Shown piece by piece: positions 1-9,377 of a stretch of 64,000 bases of DNA. The stretch's first letter is position 1. Each line of letters begins with the position of its first letter. Position numbers and translations under genes: made by a program. Origin of the DNA: Confluentibacter sediminis (GTDB lineage: Bacteria; Bacteroidota; Bacteroidia; Flavobacteriales; Flavobacteriaceae). A model generated the notes under the pieces. The model was not told where the DNA came from, did not search any database, and worked only from the letters and a program-made list of their open reading frames with translations. The DNA lies in NCBI RefSeq assembly GCF_003258355.1, contig NZ_QKPO01000017.1, positions 1 to 64,000 on the forward strand, written 5' to 3'.

Positions 1-1
1 A

Positions 2-363
2 ATCGTTCTTTTTGACTTTAGTGTGCAATTCGGTGAATCATACTAAATTAAAAGTGTTTAAAATACTTAAAATAAACGGGTTATGGGTTTTTAAAAAATC
101 CTGCCACCCCGACAAAATAGTATATCAAATAGCATAAAAAACTTGGTAATCTTATGATTGTCAAGTTTTTGTGTTTTTAAAGGGTTTCATATGAAATCAA
201 TAAATACTGTTAAAAAGGTCAACAAATCGGATAACAAATTAATTTTTTAAAAAGTGTTGACCGAATTGTTAAAATCGAGCAATTTGTTGTGATATTAAAT
301 GTATCTTTAAAGTGATTTGACTTTCGTCTGGTGGAAAAAAAGTATTAACAAAAAGACGAAATC
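2..363 (+). repeat. Degenerate edge of integrative element with tRNA-Pro-like 3' end (copy 1)
   Basis: Bases 96-128 resemble the 3' end of the tRNA-Pro gene at 55768 plus the bases just after it (CCCGACAAAATAGTATATCA is shared). From there to 363 the sequence follows 55842-56092 closely, with only scattered differences, up to the integrase start codon. The first ~95 bases do not match the tRNA-Pro region but do match 34062-34150, so they may be the right end of a neighbouring element. I read this as an old attachment-site junction; the att role is inference. Confidence 0.65.
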
Positions 364-836
364 ATGAAAACAACAGCAATTTTCAGCATCCTGTTCTGGG
401 CAGATTTTTACAGAGTTAAAGAAAACCAAGCCTCTATTTACGCACGAATCACGGTCAATGGGTAAAAGAGCAACCATTAGTTTAAAACGAAAAGTACCCA
501 ATTCCAATGGGATGCCTATAAGGGAAGTTCCAGGGGTACTAACCAAATGACAAGCACCCTCAACAGCGCTATTTAGAGGAAGTAAACAGTGGTATTTTTA
601 ATATTACCAAGATCTGAATTGGAGCATAAGCTCATCACTTCCCAAGCTGTGAAGGCTAGATATCTAGGAGAAGATGTGCAGAAACCATTCAGTCAATGAT
701 ATCATCAACTACCACAATGAGGTTATGCAGAACAAATTGAAGTGGGGCACACAAAAGAACGACTATACCACGCAGAAGTACCTACCGAAGTTTCTATTAA
801 AAAACGATAAGACCATAGACATCTATTTACAACTTT
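364..836 (+). pseudogene. Broken tyrosine integrase, N-terminal part
   Basis: Translation from the ATG at 364 begins MKTTAIFSILFWADF and continues through ENQASIYARITVNG, nearly the same as the intact integrase at 56093. It is then interrupted by a stop and frameshifts around 463-580. Further matching pieces (the ARYLGED region near 655, and the region around 740-800) are spread over several frames. Homology stops near 836, so the core-binding domain is incomplete and the catalytic domain is missing. It is a decayed paralogue of the 56093 gene and cannot give a working recombinase. Confidence 0.85.
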
Positions 837-1028
837 AGCATAATTAAATTATATCCGCCAAAAGCACAACAAATGTTTCCTTTTCACCAAAAGAATCAGT
901 ATTTTTAGTTAGATAGTTTAGGTATAAATAATAACACTAACATTAAGTATTCATAAAATTTACTTAATATTGTTGTGAATTATATATGCTATTTCAAAAA
1001 ACAGGAAACATCTTCTATTAAAAATGTC

Positions 1029-1628
1029 ATGATGCCAAACGTAGAACATAACGAAAAGTTATTGCTCCAACAACTTATTGACGGTGATGAAAAAGCATTT
1101 CTTGCTATCTTAAAGAAGTACAAAACTGATGTGTATGCTTATAGCTTAAGCATTCTAAAAGTAGAAGTGTATGCCGAAGAAATAGTACAGGATGTATTTC
1201 TTAAAATTTGGGAAAAACGAGAAGGTGTCAATTTGTCCCAATCCTTTCATGCGTATGTTATGGTAATTACAAAAAATATGTCTCTAACCTTTTTAAAAAG
1301 GGCACTGCGCGATGAAAAAATGAAAGAACAAATATTTTATCAAAGTCAGAATGCGTATAGTTCTATTGAAAGAAAATTACGTGAAAAAGAATTAGATCAA
1401 ATATATAGTAAAGCATTGGACTTATTACCTCCTAGAAGACGGCAAATTTTTGAAATGTCACGTGAAGAAGGTAAAAGCCATAAAATTATAAGCGAAGAAT
1501 TGGGTATTTCCGAAAATACCATCAAAAGTCAAATGAACAAAGCTTTAGAAACAATTAGGACATTTATAATCGAGCACGGTGATATATCATTGTCTCTTCT
1601 CATATTAGCTCTAGAGCGTGCTGGTTAA
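1029..1628 (+). CDS. ECF RNA polymerase sigma factor, FecI-like
   Basis: A sigma-70 family factor of the ECF (FecI-like) group, expected to direct RNA polymerase to the downstream SusC/SusD operon once released by its FecR partner. Region 2 is seen as GDEKAFLAILKKYKTDVYAY followed by AEEIVQDVFLKIWEKRE. Region 4 is seen as LDLLPPRRRQIFEMSREEGK followed by a helix-turn-helix (SEELGISENTIKSQMNKAL). I placed the start at the ATG at 1029, because the preceding residues from the longer in-frame start at 975 are not typical of the family. A fecR gene follows after 181 bases, and then a susC gene with an STN domain, which is the usual transducer order. The promoter that controls it is not identified. 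Confidence 0.9.
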   Translation: MMPNVEHNEKLLLQQLIDGDEKAFLAILKKYKTDVYAYSLSILKVEVYAEEIVQDVFLKIWEKREGVNLSQSFHAYVMVITKNMSLTFLKRALRDEKMKEQIFYQSQNAYSSIERKLREKELDQIYSKALDLLPPRRRQIFEMSREEGKSHKIISEELGISENTIKSQMNKALETIRTFIIEHGDISLSLLILALERAG

Positions 1629-1809
1629 TTAGTTCGTAATCAACTTCTAAATACATTTTTTATGACTACACTTTAGTGGTCTAAAACCCTTACTTAATAT
1701 CATAAGGATGTAAGGTGATAAACTTTTTTTGAAAAAATACAGAAACAGAGTAATACCAAAAACAAAATTTGAAGTATTTTAAATAGATTATGATTAATCT
1801 ATACTTTAA

Positions 1810-2976
1810 ATGAAATCAAAATCAGAAATACAGAAGCTATTGCAGAAGTTTGTTGAAAACAATTGCAACAAAGATGAAATAGAGATTATTACAAACTATA
1901 TTAGAGACACAAAAGTTCCTGAAGCCTTTCCTGAATATAAAAGTGTTATGGATCGTTATAAATCCATTCCAGATATTGATGATGAGCGTACCCTAGACAT
2001 TTATCATAACATCTTAAAAATATCAAAACACAAAAAGAAGGTAAAGCAAAGAAGACGCATTTGGCGTTATGCCACCGCTGCCGCCATCCTCGGAATATCC
2101 TTAGGGTATTTTTTCAAAGACAACATATACAGGAGCCCTCAAGAAAACACCCCAATTATCGTCAATAATCAAATCAAACCAGGTATCAACAAGGCAACCC
2201 TAACATTAGAAACAGGGGAAACTATAGCATTAGAGAAAGGTACTCCTTTAAAAATACAAAATGTCACCAGTAATGGTGAAGAAATTGAATATAACAGTGA
2301 TAATAGCAATTCCCACGCACTAGTTTTTAATTATCTTTCCGTACCACGTGGGGGACAGTTTTATATCAAACTTTCCGATGGTACTCGGGTATGGTTGAAT
2401 TCCGAAACCCAACTAAAATATCCCGTAAGTTTTGTGGATGGAGAAAGCCGGCAGGTAGAACTCGTCTATGGTGAGGCCTATTTTGAGGTATCCCACAGCA
2501 CGGAACATAAAGGTTCGGATTTTAAAGTGCTACACAACCAACAAGAAGTACAAGTATTAGGAACCGAGTTCAATATCAAGGCTTATAAAGATGAATCGAA
2601 TATCTATACAACTTTAGTTGAAGGCAAAGTAGCTATAAACACAAACTTGGGCAACAATGTTTTGTCACCAGGTGAGCAATCTGTTTATAATGCAGTAAAC
2701 AATACGATAAAAGTAACTTCGGTTGACTTGAGGCCAGAAATAGCATGGAAAGAGGGGGTTTACATATTTAAGAACAAGAGTTTAAAGGACATCATGCAAA
2801 CATTGTCCCGTTGGTATGACATGGATGTGGTATTTGAAAACAAGAAATTGGAAAATATTAAGTTTAATGGTTCACTTAATAAAAATCAAAAAATTGTTGA
2901 TGTTCTTAATGATATCAAGAGTTTTGGAGTTATCAAAAATTACAACATTCATAATAAAACTATAACACTTGAGTGA
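1810..2976 (+). CDS. FecR-family anti-sigma factor
   Basis: An inner-membrane regulator that would hold the upstream ECF sigma factor and receive a signal from the SusC STN domain in the periplasm. Residues 1-80 are a cytoplasmic helical part ending in a basic stretch (KHKKKVKQRRR). One membrane segment lies at about 85-102. The FecR domain follows (PRGGQFYIKLSDGTRVWLNS at about 178-197, then GEAYFEV). The C-terminal DUF4974 domain contains KSLKDIMQTLSRWYDMDVVF at about 323-342. The length of 388 aa is normal. It lies between the sigma gene and a 1205-aa SusC, as in other TonB-transducer loci. Confidence 0.93.
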   Translation: MKSKSEIQKLLQKFVENNCNKDEIEIITNYIRDTKVPEAFPEYKSVMDRYKSIPDIDDERTLDIYHNILKISKHKKKVKQRRRIWRYATAAAILGISLGYFFKDNIYRSPQENTPIIVNNQIKPGINKATLTLETGETIALEKGTPLKIQNVTSNGEEIEYNSDNSNSHALVFNYLSVPRGGQFYIKLSDGTRVWLNSETQLKYPVSFVDGESRQVELVYGEAYFEVSHSTEHKGSDFKVLHNQQEVQVLGTEFNIKAYKDESNIYTTLVEGKVAINTNLGNNVLSPGEQSVYNAVNNTIKVTSVDLRPEIAWKEGVYIFKNKSLKDIMQTLSRWYDMDVVFENKKLENIKFNGSLNKNQKIVDVLNDIKSFGVIKNYNIHNKTITLE

Positions 2977-3053
2977 ATGAAAAATAATTTTAATACTTTT
3001 TAAAAAAAGAGAAAAGTATTAGAACATAAACATATCGATAAAACAAAAAAGAG

Positions 3054-3090
3054 AGCGAAGTCAAACATTTGGCGATGGATCAACTTCGTC
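3054..3090 (+). promoter_or_regulatory. Hairpin in leader of first susC
   Basis: Inverted repeat AGCGAAGT / ACTTCGTC with a loop of about 20 bases in the fecR-susC gap, ending about 50 bases before the susC ATG. It is followed by CCTTTT, so it could be a weak terminator or attenuator, or simply an RNA leader structure. The second fecR-susC gap also has a hairpin (20531-20560). Confidence 0.35.
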
Positions 3091-3140
3091 CCTTTTGAAA
3101 GTATTAATTAAAACAATGTCTAACTAACACAAGCAAATTT

Positions 3141-6100
3141 ATGAAAATTAAATTAACTATTGCCCGTTCTCTCTCTCGAAAACGGCTACTCTTAATGTTT
3201 ATGAGAACATTCATTTTCTTATTGTGTACAACTGTTTTTAGTTTCAATGTAGAAAATAGTTTAGCACAGGAAAAAGTAACTATAGACCATGACAAAATAC
3301 TTTCGGTAGATGAGGTCTTCAACATTATTGTTGACCAAACCAAATACAGTTTCATTTATCCAACAAATCTATTTAAAGATGTGCCAAAAGTAGAAGTTAA
3401 ACAAGGTAAAATAAGTGTAGGTGAGCTGTTGCTGAAAACTTTGCCAAAAAATGAGTTTAATGTCATATTGGGAGTAAATGATCGTATTACCATAAAGAAA
3501 AAAAGCGAAAGCCAACAAATTTCTGTTAGTGGTAAAGTTGTCGATGAAAAAGGCATACCTATTCCAGGAGTTACTGTACTTATAAAAGGAACAACGCAAG
3601 GTACAACTACCGATTTTGACGGCGGTTTCAGGATTTTAATTCCAAACCGGGAAAATGTTTTGCAGTTTTCTCACCTGGCCTATAAAACCCAAGTGGTTGT
3701 TATTAGGGATCAATATGATATTAAAGTGGTCTTAGAAGAGGAAACCAGCGAATTGGAAGAGATAACCGTTATTAGTACAGGTTATCAAACCCTTAAAAAA
3801 GAACGCGCTACAGGGTCATACGCTAAGCCAGATATGAAAATATTAAACTCCCGAGATGGAGCCTATACAGATTTGGTAAGCAGATTAGAAGGAACGGTTC
3901 CAGGTCTAACCCTAATTACTGGTTTTGATTCAGAAGTAACAAACCCTATAGGTAATGGTGTTACTAAGCGAAACAGTATTATTAGAGGAAGAAATAGTCC
4001 GCTTTTAGATTTCAATCCCCTTTACGTTGTAGATGGGGTACAGGTTCCTTATTTTGATATTGTGAATTCTGAAGATATTGAGGATATAACAGTGTTAAAA
4101 GATGCCGCTGCCACTGCAGTTTGGGGTGCAAGAGCCTCTAATGGTGTCATTGTAGTAAACACAAAACGAGGTAAGAAAAATGATAAAATACAGGTTAACT
4201 ATAAAACCTTTTTTAACTTTCAAGGAAAACCTGATTTTGATTATGACCCTGTATTAAATAGCAAGCAATATATCCAAACAGCCAAAGAACTTTTTGCTCC
4301 TGATATTAACAGTTGGGGTTCATTGGAAACAGAATTTGTAGCGCCCCATGAACAAATACTTTATGACCAGTATCGTGGTATTATTTCAGAGTCTGAGGCC
4401 AATGCACGTTTAGATAGGTTGGCATCTATTAATAATATAGGTCAAATTAAAGACCTTTTATACAGAAATGCCTATAGTTTAGGGCATGCCATGTCAGTAT
4501 CAGGAGGAAGCAAAAACTATTCTTTTTATGGATCTTTAGCCTATAGAAGTTTAGTGGACAACCAACCAGGAACTAAAAATAACACTTATAATTTAGCTTT
4601 AAATCAAGATTTTCAACTTAACGACAATATCAATATAACTTTAAATACGGCTATTTCAAATAGTGTTTCAAGTAGAAAGAATTCACTTTCCATTAGTAAT
4701 AGAGCATTGCCTTATCAGTTATTTCAAGATGCGAATGGCAATGCTATAAATATGCCATATATGTTTGGCTGGTCAGAAGATGTTCGTTTGGAATACGAAC
4801 AATTGGGTGGCATTAACTTAGATTACTACCCTCTAAAAGAAATTGATTATAAACATGGTAAAAATGACAATTGGAGCATTAATCTTACGGGTAATTTAGA
4901 TGTTAAAATAATGAAAGGGTTGCGTTTTCATGGGACTTATGGTTATATTACAACTCCAGGAACATCTACCAGTTACGAAGATTACAAAACTCTTAGCAAA
5001 AGAAAATTTATATTAAGTATGGCAATGGCACCACCCTATGTGCCAGAAACCACCTATTTTTTCCCAAACACACAAGGTACAACACAAGTACCTATGGGAG
5101 GAACATACATTTCATCTAATATAGAACAACATAATTGGACAGTTAGAAATCAATTAATTTATTCTACGGGTCTTCGAAATGATAAAGACTTTCTAAATAT
5201 CCAAGTAGGTCAAGAGGCTAATGAGGCTCTAGCAGCTAATAAAACAAGTGTTTTAGAAGGTTATGATGAGCATTTGCAAACCTATGCACTAATAGATTAT
5301 TACACAGCTGCAAACGAGTATATATATCCATCAATTACAGGTTTTGGGGCCTATCAAACACTACCCTTTACCTTTGATGAAGAAAAATCACGTTTTACGT
5401 CCTATTTTGCATTAGCAGATTATTTGTTCAACCATAAATATGGAATTAACTTAAGTTGGCGTAGAGATCATAGTAATCTTTTTGGTAGCGATAAATCAAC
5501 GCAAAACAAACCTACTTATAGTGTTGGTGGTAAATGGATTCTTGGTCGAGAGAATTTCATACAAAATGTTGAGTGGATTGATGAAATGGCATTAAGAGGA
5601 ACATTTGGTGTTTCTGGTAATTCTCCATTTGGAGGGACAGCTACTTCCCAAGATGTTTTATCAGCTCCATCATCTTCTATTCCTGTAACAGGAAATTATT
5701 TTAATCTTGCTGGAGCTGCAAACAGGAAGTTAGGATGGGAAATTACCAAGACTATAAATACAGGACTTGATTTTTCAATATTGAAAAATAGAATTACTGG
5801 AAGTCTGGATTTATATTGGAAAAAAACAACAGATTTATTAGGTACAGAAAGACCCAATCCGTTTACTGGGATTGTTTCAGGTATTTTAGCAAACATAGGC
5901 AATGCTTCAAACAGAGGCGTTGAGCTGTCACTTAGAACGCATAATATTAAAACAGACAATTTCAATTGGATTACCAATTTTGTTTTCAGTCATAATAAAA
6001 ATAAATTGGATTCCTATTCGGGAACAAGTTCATATTACAGTACGCCTTCTGGTAGAATATTTGCTCCTTATCTAGAAGGATATTCATTAAGTCCATTATT

Positions 6101-6758
6101 TGCATATCGTTATGGAGGGTTGGATGACAATGGAAATCCTCAAATCGAACTTTCTGATGGTACTAAAACCACAGATCCTTTTGGAGATGAGTTGACTATT
6201 GATGATATCTTGTACATGGGAAGTACGGTTCCTAAAGTTACTGGGGGATTAACAAATAGTTTCTCTTACAAGGATTTTTCACTAACAGCGAACATCATTT
6301 ACAACTTTGGACATGTAATGAGAAATGATGTGAACACGTTCTTTACAGGCCGATTAACCGGAGACACCTCTTTTGGGGGAAACATATCACCTTCTTTTTT
6401 AAATAGATGGAAAGAGCAAGGGGACGAGGAATTTACAGATATACCGCGTTATTACGCCGATTCTTATGACGATTACGTTAACCGTAATACACAGTACTAT
6501 ACCTTGGCAAACACCAACGTTTTAAGTGCTTCTTATGTAAAACTACGTGATATTACACTGACTTACAGTCTGCCACAGGAGGTTACAAGTCAATTAAATA
6601 TTCAAGGATTGAGTATTAGTGCCCAAATAAGTAATTTTTTGCTTTGGGCTGAAAATGATCAGGGAATTGATCCGGAATTTCATGAATACAGATATGGTTC
6701 AAGAACACTTCCGCCAAGTAACCACCCGTTTAATTTTAGTTTGAATATTACATTTTAA
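3141..6758 (+). CDS. SusC/RagA-type TonB-dependent receptor with STN signalling domain
   Basis: Outer-membrane active transporter that works with the SusD-like lid encoded next to it. It has an N-terminal signal segment (about residues 18-43). A secretin/TonB short N-terminal (STN) domain follows at about 55-110 (KILSVDEVFNIIVDQTKYSF). A carboxypeptidase-regulatory-like beta domain lies at about 128-195 (SGKVVDEKGIPIPGVTVLIK), then a plug with the GYQTLKKERATGSY motif and VLKDAAATAVWGARASNGVI, then a long beta-barrel ending in an aromatic (NITF). The STN domain and upstream sigma/fecR genes mark it as a signal transducer. Length (1205 aa) fits the class. The substrate is unknown; neighbouring M16 peptidases hint at peptides, but that is inference. 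Confidence 0.95.
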   Translation: MKIKLTIARSLSRKRLLLMFMRTFIFLLCTTVFSFNVENSLAQEKVTIDHDKILSVDEVFNIIVDQTKYSFIYPTNLFKDVPKVEVKQGKISVGELLLKTLPKNEFNVILGVNDRITIKKKSESQQISVSGKVVDEKGIPIPGVTVLIKGTTQGTTTDFDGGFRILIPNRENVLQFSHLAYKTQVVVIRDQYDIKVVLEEETSELEEITVISTGYQTLKKERATGSYAKPDMKILNSRDGAYTDLVSRLEGTVPGLTLITGFDSEVTNPIGNGVTKRNSIIRGRNSPLLDFNPLYVVDGVQVPYFDIVNSEDIEDITVLKDAAATAVWGARASNGVIVVNTKRGKKNDKIQVNYKTFFNFQGKPDFDYDPVLNSKQYIQTAKELFAPDINSWGSLETEFVAPHEQILYDQYRGIISESEANARLDRLASINNIGQIKDLLYRNAYSLGHAMSVSGGSKNYSFYGSLAYRSLVDNQPGTKNNTYNLALNQDFQLNDNINITLNTAISNSVSSRKNSLSISNRALPYQLFQDANGNAINMPYMFGWSEDVRLEYEQLGGINLDYYPLKEIDYKHGKNDNWSINLTGNLDVKIMKGLRFHGTYGYITTPGTSTSYEDYKTLSKRKFILSMAMAPPYVPETTYFFPNTQGTTQVPMGGTYISSNIEQHNWTVRNQLIYSTGLRNDKDFLNIQVGQEANEALAANKTSVLEGYDEHLQTYALIDYYTAANEYIYPSITGFGAYQTLPFTFDEEKSRFTSYFALADYLFNHKYGINLSWRRDHSNLFGSDKSTQNKPTYSVGGKWILGRENFIQNVEWIDEMALRGTFGVSGNSPFGGTATSQDVLSAPSSSIPVTGNYFNLAGAANRKLGWEITKTINTGLDFSILKNRITGSLDLYWKKTTDLLGTERPNPFTGIVSGILANIGNASNRGVELSLRTHNIKTDNFNWITNFVFSHNKNKLDSYSGTSSYYSTPSGRIFAPYLEGYSLSPLFAYRYGGLDDNGNPQIELSDGTKTTDPFGDELTIDDILYMGSTVPKVTGGLTNSFSYKDFSLTANIIYNFGHVMRNDVNTFFTGRLTGDTSFGGNISPSFLNRWKEQGDEEFTDIPRYYADSYDDYVNRNTQYYTLANTNVLSASYVKLRDITLTYSLPQEVTSQLNIQGLSISAQISNFLLWAENDQGIDPEFHEYRYGSRTLPPSNHPFNFSLNITF

Positions 6759-6768
6759 AAGCACAAGC

Positions 6769-8262
6769 ATGAAAAAGTATAGCAACAAAATAGTTTTTTT
6801 ATTACTAACATGTTTAATATTGGTCTCTTGTAACGATGACTTTTTAGATATTGTTCCCAAAGGTTCTCAAATAGCTAAAACTACTGAAGATTATGATTTA
6901 TTATTGAATAATCCTACTTATTATTTTCATAGCACAGGAGGTTGGCAGGCACCTAGATGGATGGGAGATGAAATAGCTGCTGATGCCCATGATGTTTACA
7001 GCTCCGACATACAAGCGCAATTATTGTTCCATTGGGAAGATGAAATTTACCCAAGAGAAGATGATACAGCATGGGATTTAAGAAATGGCCTTTTAAGATT
7101 ATATGCCTTAAATAACATTATTAATCAAGTTATGGGGTCTGAGGAAGGTACCGAAGCAGAAAAAAAGGCATTACTGGCCGAGGCTAAATCGAATAGGGCC
7201 TTTGAATATTTTCAATTTATTAATTTGTATGCAAAGCCATATTCGGAAGCAACAGCATCCAGTGATTTAGGCTTTCCTATTGTAACAACTTCAGATATTA
7301 ATGAAAATAACTTTACCAGAGCATCTGTTCAAGAAGTATATGACTTTATTATTGAAGATTTAACGTCATCAATTGAATATCTTCCAAAGGAACGTTCATT
7401 TAATACACGTTTTACAAAACCAGCAGCTAAAGGGTTTTTAGCAAAAATTTATATGTTCATGGCTAGATTTGATGAGGCTTTACCTTTATTAAATGAAGCT
7501 TTTGATGATTTAAATACAAGCACAAACCCACCATCACTTTATGATTATAATGTAGAGTATGCCGCAGGCGGATCGTTTTTGCCAATAAGCCCATATGATG
7601 GCCCTAATGGTCCAGGTAATGACCCCAATGATTTCCAGGAATCTGTTTTGGCAAGGGTATATTATTCGGGTGCATATAGTGGAAATGGAGCTGGTAATGA
7701 AGGTATTGTTTTAAACCCTGATGCAGCATCTCTTTATGAAAGTAGTGATTTGCGCCTTAATGTCTATTCAGATACTTACGGAGACTATAGTTTGGATGTT
7801 AACCCTAATGGGTTTTTAAGAAAATATGGAATACAGTACACGCGTTATGGATTGGAATTATCCGAATTGTACTTGTTGCGTGCTGAATGTAAGGCTCGTT
7901 TAAATGATTTAAGCGGTGCCGTTACAGATGTGGAATTTTTAAGAGAGAAAAGAATGCCTGTTGCAGATGCTGAAGTTCCAGCATCAATTGTCTCAGATCA
8001 AGTAGATCTCATCAAATTCATATTGGAGGAACGAATTAGGGAGTTTGCCACAGAGGGCTACCGTTGGTTCGATATGCGCAGGTTATCTGTAGATTCAAAT
8101 ACAGAATTGGCTGATACCGTTAAGGATACACATAATTTGTATGATTATGTGGATGGGGAAACGGTTGTGTTAGAAACGTTTACTTTGAAGCCAGAACGAC
8201 TTACGTTAAGAATTCCTCAGTCATATATAGACCAAAACCCGAACATGGAAAATAATCCATAA
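6769..8262 (+). CDS. SusD/RagB-family lipoprotein
   Basis: Surface substrate-binding lipoprotein that caps the SusC channel upstream; only 10 bases separate the two genes. A type II signal peptide ends in LILVSC with the lipid-carrying Cys at residue 21, followed by the typical NDDFLDIVPKGS start. TPR-like helices (AEAKSNRAFEYFQFINLYAKPY) and the C-terminal SusD signature (ELYLLRAECKARLND, then ILEERIREFATEGYRWFDMRR) are clear. The length of 497 aa is usual. Confidence 0.94.
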   Translation: MKKYSNKIVFLLLTCLILVSCNDDFLDIVPKGSQIAKTTEDYDLLLNNPTYYFHSTGGWQAPRWMGDEIAADAHDVYSSDIQAQLLFHWEDEIYPREDDTAWDLRNGLLRLYALNNIINQVMGSEEGTEAEKKALLAEAKSNRAFEYFQFINLYAKPYSEATASSDLGFPIVTTSDINENNFTRASVQEVYDFIIEDLTSSIEYLPKERSFNTRFTKPAAKGFLAKIYMFMARFDEALPLLNEAFDDLNTSTNPPSLYDYNVEYAAGGSFLPISPYDGPNGPGNDPNDFQESVLARVYYSGAYSGNGAGNEGIVLNPDAASLYESSDLRLNVYSDTYGDYSLDVNPNGFLRKYGIQYTRYGLELSELYLLRAECKARLNDLSGAVTDVEFLREKRMPVADAEVPASIVSDQVDLIKFILEERIREFATEGYRWFDMRRLSVDSNTELADTVKDTHNLYDYVDGETVVLETFTLKPERLTLRIPQSYIDQNPNMENNP

Positions 8263-8285
8263 TAGGTTAACATGTCATAATTCAA

Positions 8286-8345
8286 TAAACTCTAATTAGA
8301 GTACAAAAACTTTTTATGGCTCCTCTTCATATAGAGGAGGGGTCA
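8286..8345 (+). other. Palindrome and hairpin after first susD
   Basis: Two short dyads lie in the 185-base gap after susD: ACTCTAATTAGAGT (8289-8302), and CTCCTCT / AGAGGAG with a six-base loop (8320-8339). No clean T-run follows on either strand, so a terminator call is weak; it may mark the end of the susCD transcript. Confidence 0.3.
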
Positions 8346-8447
8346 TACTTTGAATTATGGATTTTCATTTATAATAGAAGTTTCATTTACATTTCATATT
8401 ACTTGAATAAAGTAATCTACTATTAATTATAATCTACAAAAGATTTT

Positions 8448-9374
8448 ATGGAAAACGCCTTAGTAAAAATTGAAAACTTATCCCATAGGTATAGTGTACA
8501 GTGGGCAATTAAAGATATAAATATTACTATAGACTCCAAGGGTGTGTATGGTTTGTTAGGCTCTAACGGAGCTGGGAAATCTACAACTTTAAATATCATG
8601 AGCGGGGTATTAAACCAAACCGAAGGGGACGTGTTTATTAAAGGTATAAGTATGTCTAAAAATCCAATTGAAGCAAAAAAACAATTGGGTTTTATGCCAC
8701 AAACGCCGCCTCTTTATTTAGATACTACTGTTGGAGAGTATATTACAAATTGTGCTCATTTACGCAAGATTCCTTCTAATCAATTAAAACAATCTGTAGA
8801 TGAAGTTTTAGAAAAATGTGCTATTTCACATTTTAAAAATCGTTTAATCCGAAATCTGTCAGGGGGCTACAAGCAACGTGTAAACTTAGCTCAAGCCATC
8901 ATTCACAAACCCTCGTTTGTTATTTTAGATGAGCCTACCAATGGATTAGACCCTAATCAGATTTTAGAAATCCGAAAGCTGATTAAAGAGATTGCAGAAG
9001 AACATACGGTTTTACTATCAACGCATATGCTTAGCGAGGTTCAAGCTATTTGTGATGATATTCTAATGATTGAGCAAGGAAAAATGGTGTTTTCAGGAAA
9101 AATGGAGGACTTTGACAACTATTTAGCCCCAAACAGTGTATTTGTTCGCTTATTGGAAAGACCTTCGATTGATGAATTGATGGAAATAACAGGTGTTGAA
9201 AAGGTAGAAGAACTTGGTGGAGCAAATTACCGATTAATGATTTCTGATTTAAACGGTGCTACCCAACGTATTGTTCAAGAGAGTGTGAAAAGGAATTGGA
9301 ATTTAGATGAAATCAGAGTTGAAAAGGTTTCTCTAAATGATGTTTTTTCCGAATTGTCTAAATATAAAAGCTAA
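8448..9374 (+). CDS. ABC transporter ATP-binding protein (Gld-like)
   Basis: Cytoplasmic ATPase subunit of an ABC transporter. Walker A is GSNGAGKST at about residues 39-47, the signature is LSGGYKQR near 138, and Walker B is FVILDEPTNGLDP near 156. The switch His is in LLSTHMLSE, and a C-terminal extension of about 80 aa is typical of ABC-2 exporters and GldA-like ATPases. The permease gene begins 3 bases after its stop, so the two are one unit. The substrate is not known. Its placement between a SusCD pair and MutS-like genes is unusual. Confidence 0.93.
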   Translation: MENALVKIENLSHRYSVQWAIKDINITIDSKGVYGLLGSNGAGKSTTLNIMSGVLNQTEGDVFIKGISMSKNPIEAKKQLGFMPQTPPLYLDTTVGEYITNCAHLRKIPSNQLKQSVDEVLEKCAISHFKNRLIRNLSGGYKQRVNLAQAIIHKPSFVILDEPTNGLDPNQILEIRKLIKEIAEEHTVLLSTHMLSEVQAICDDILMIEQGKMVFSGKMEDFDNYLAPNSVFVRLLERPSIDELMEITGVEKVEELGGANYRLMISDLNGATQRIVQESVKRNWNLDEIRVEKVSLNDVFSELSKYKS

Positions 9375-9377
9375 AAA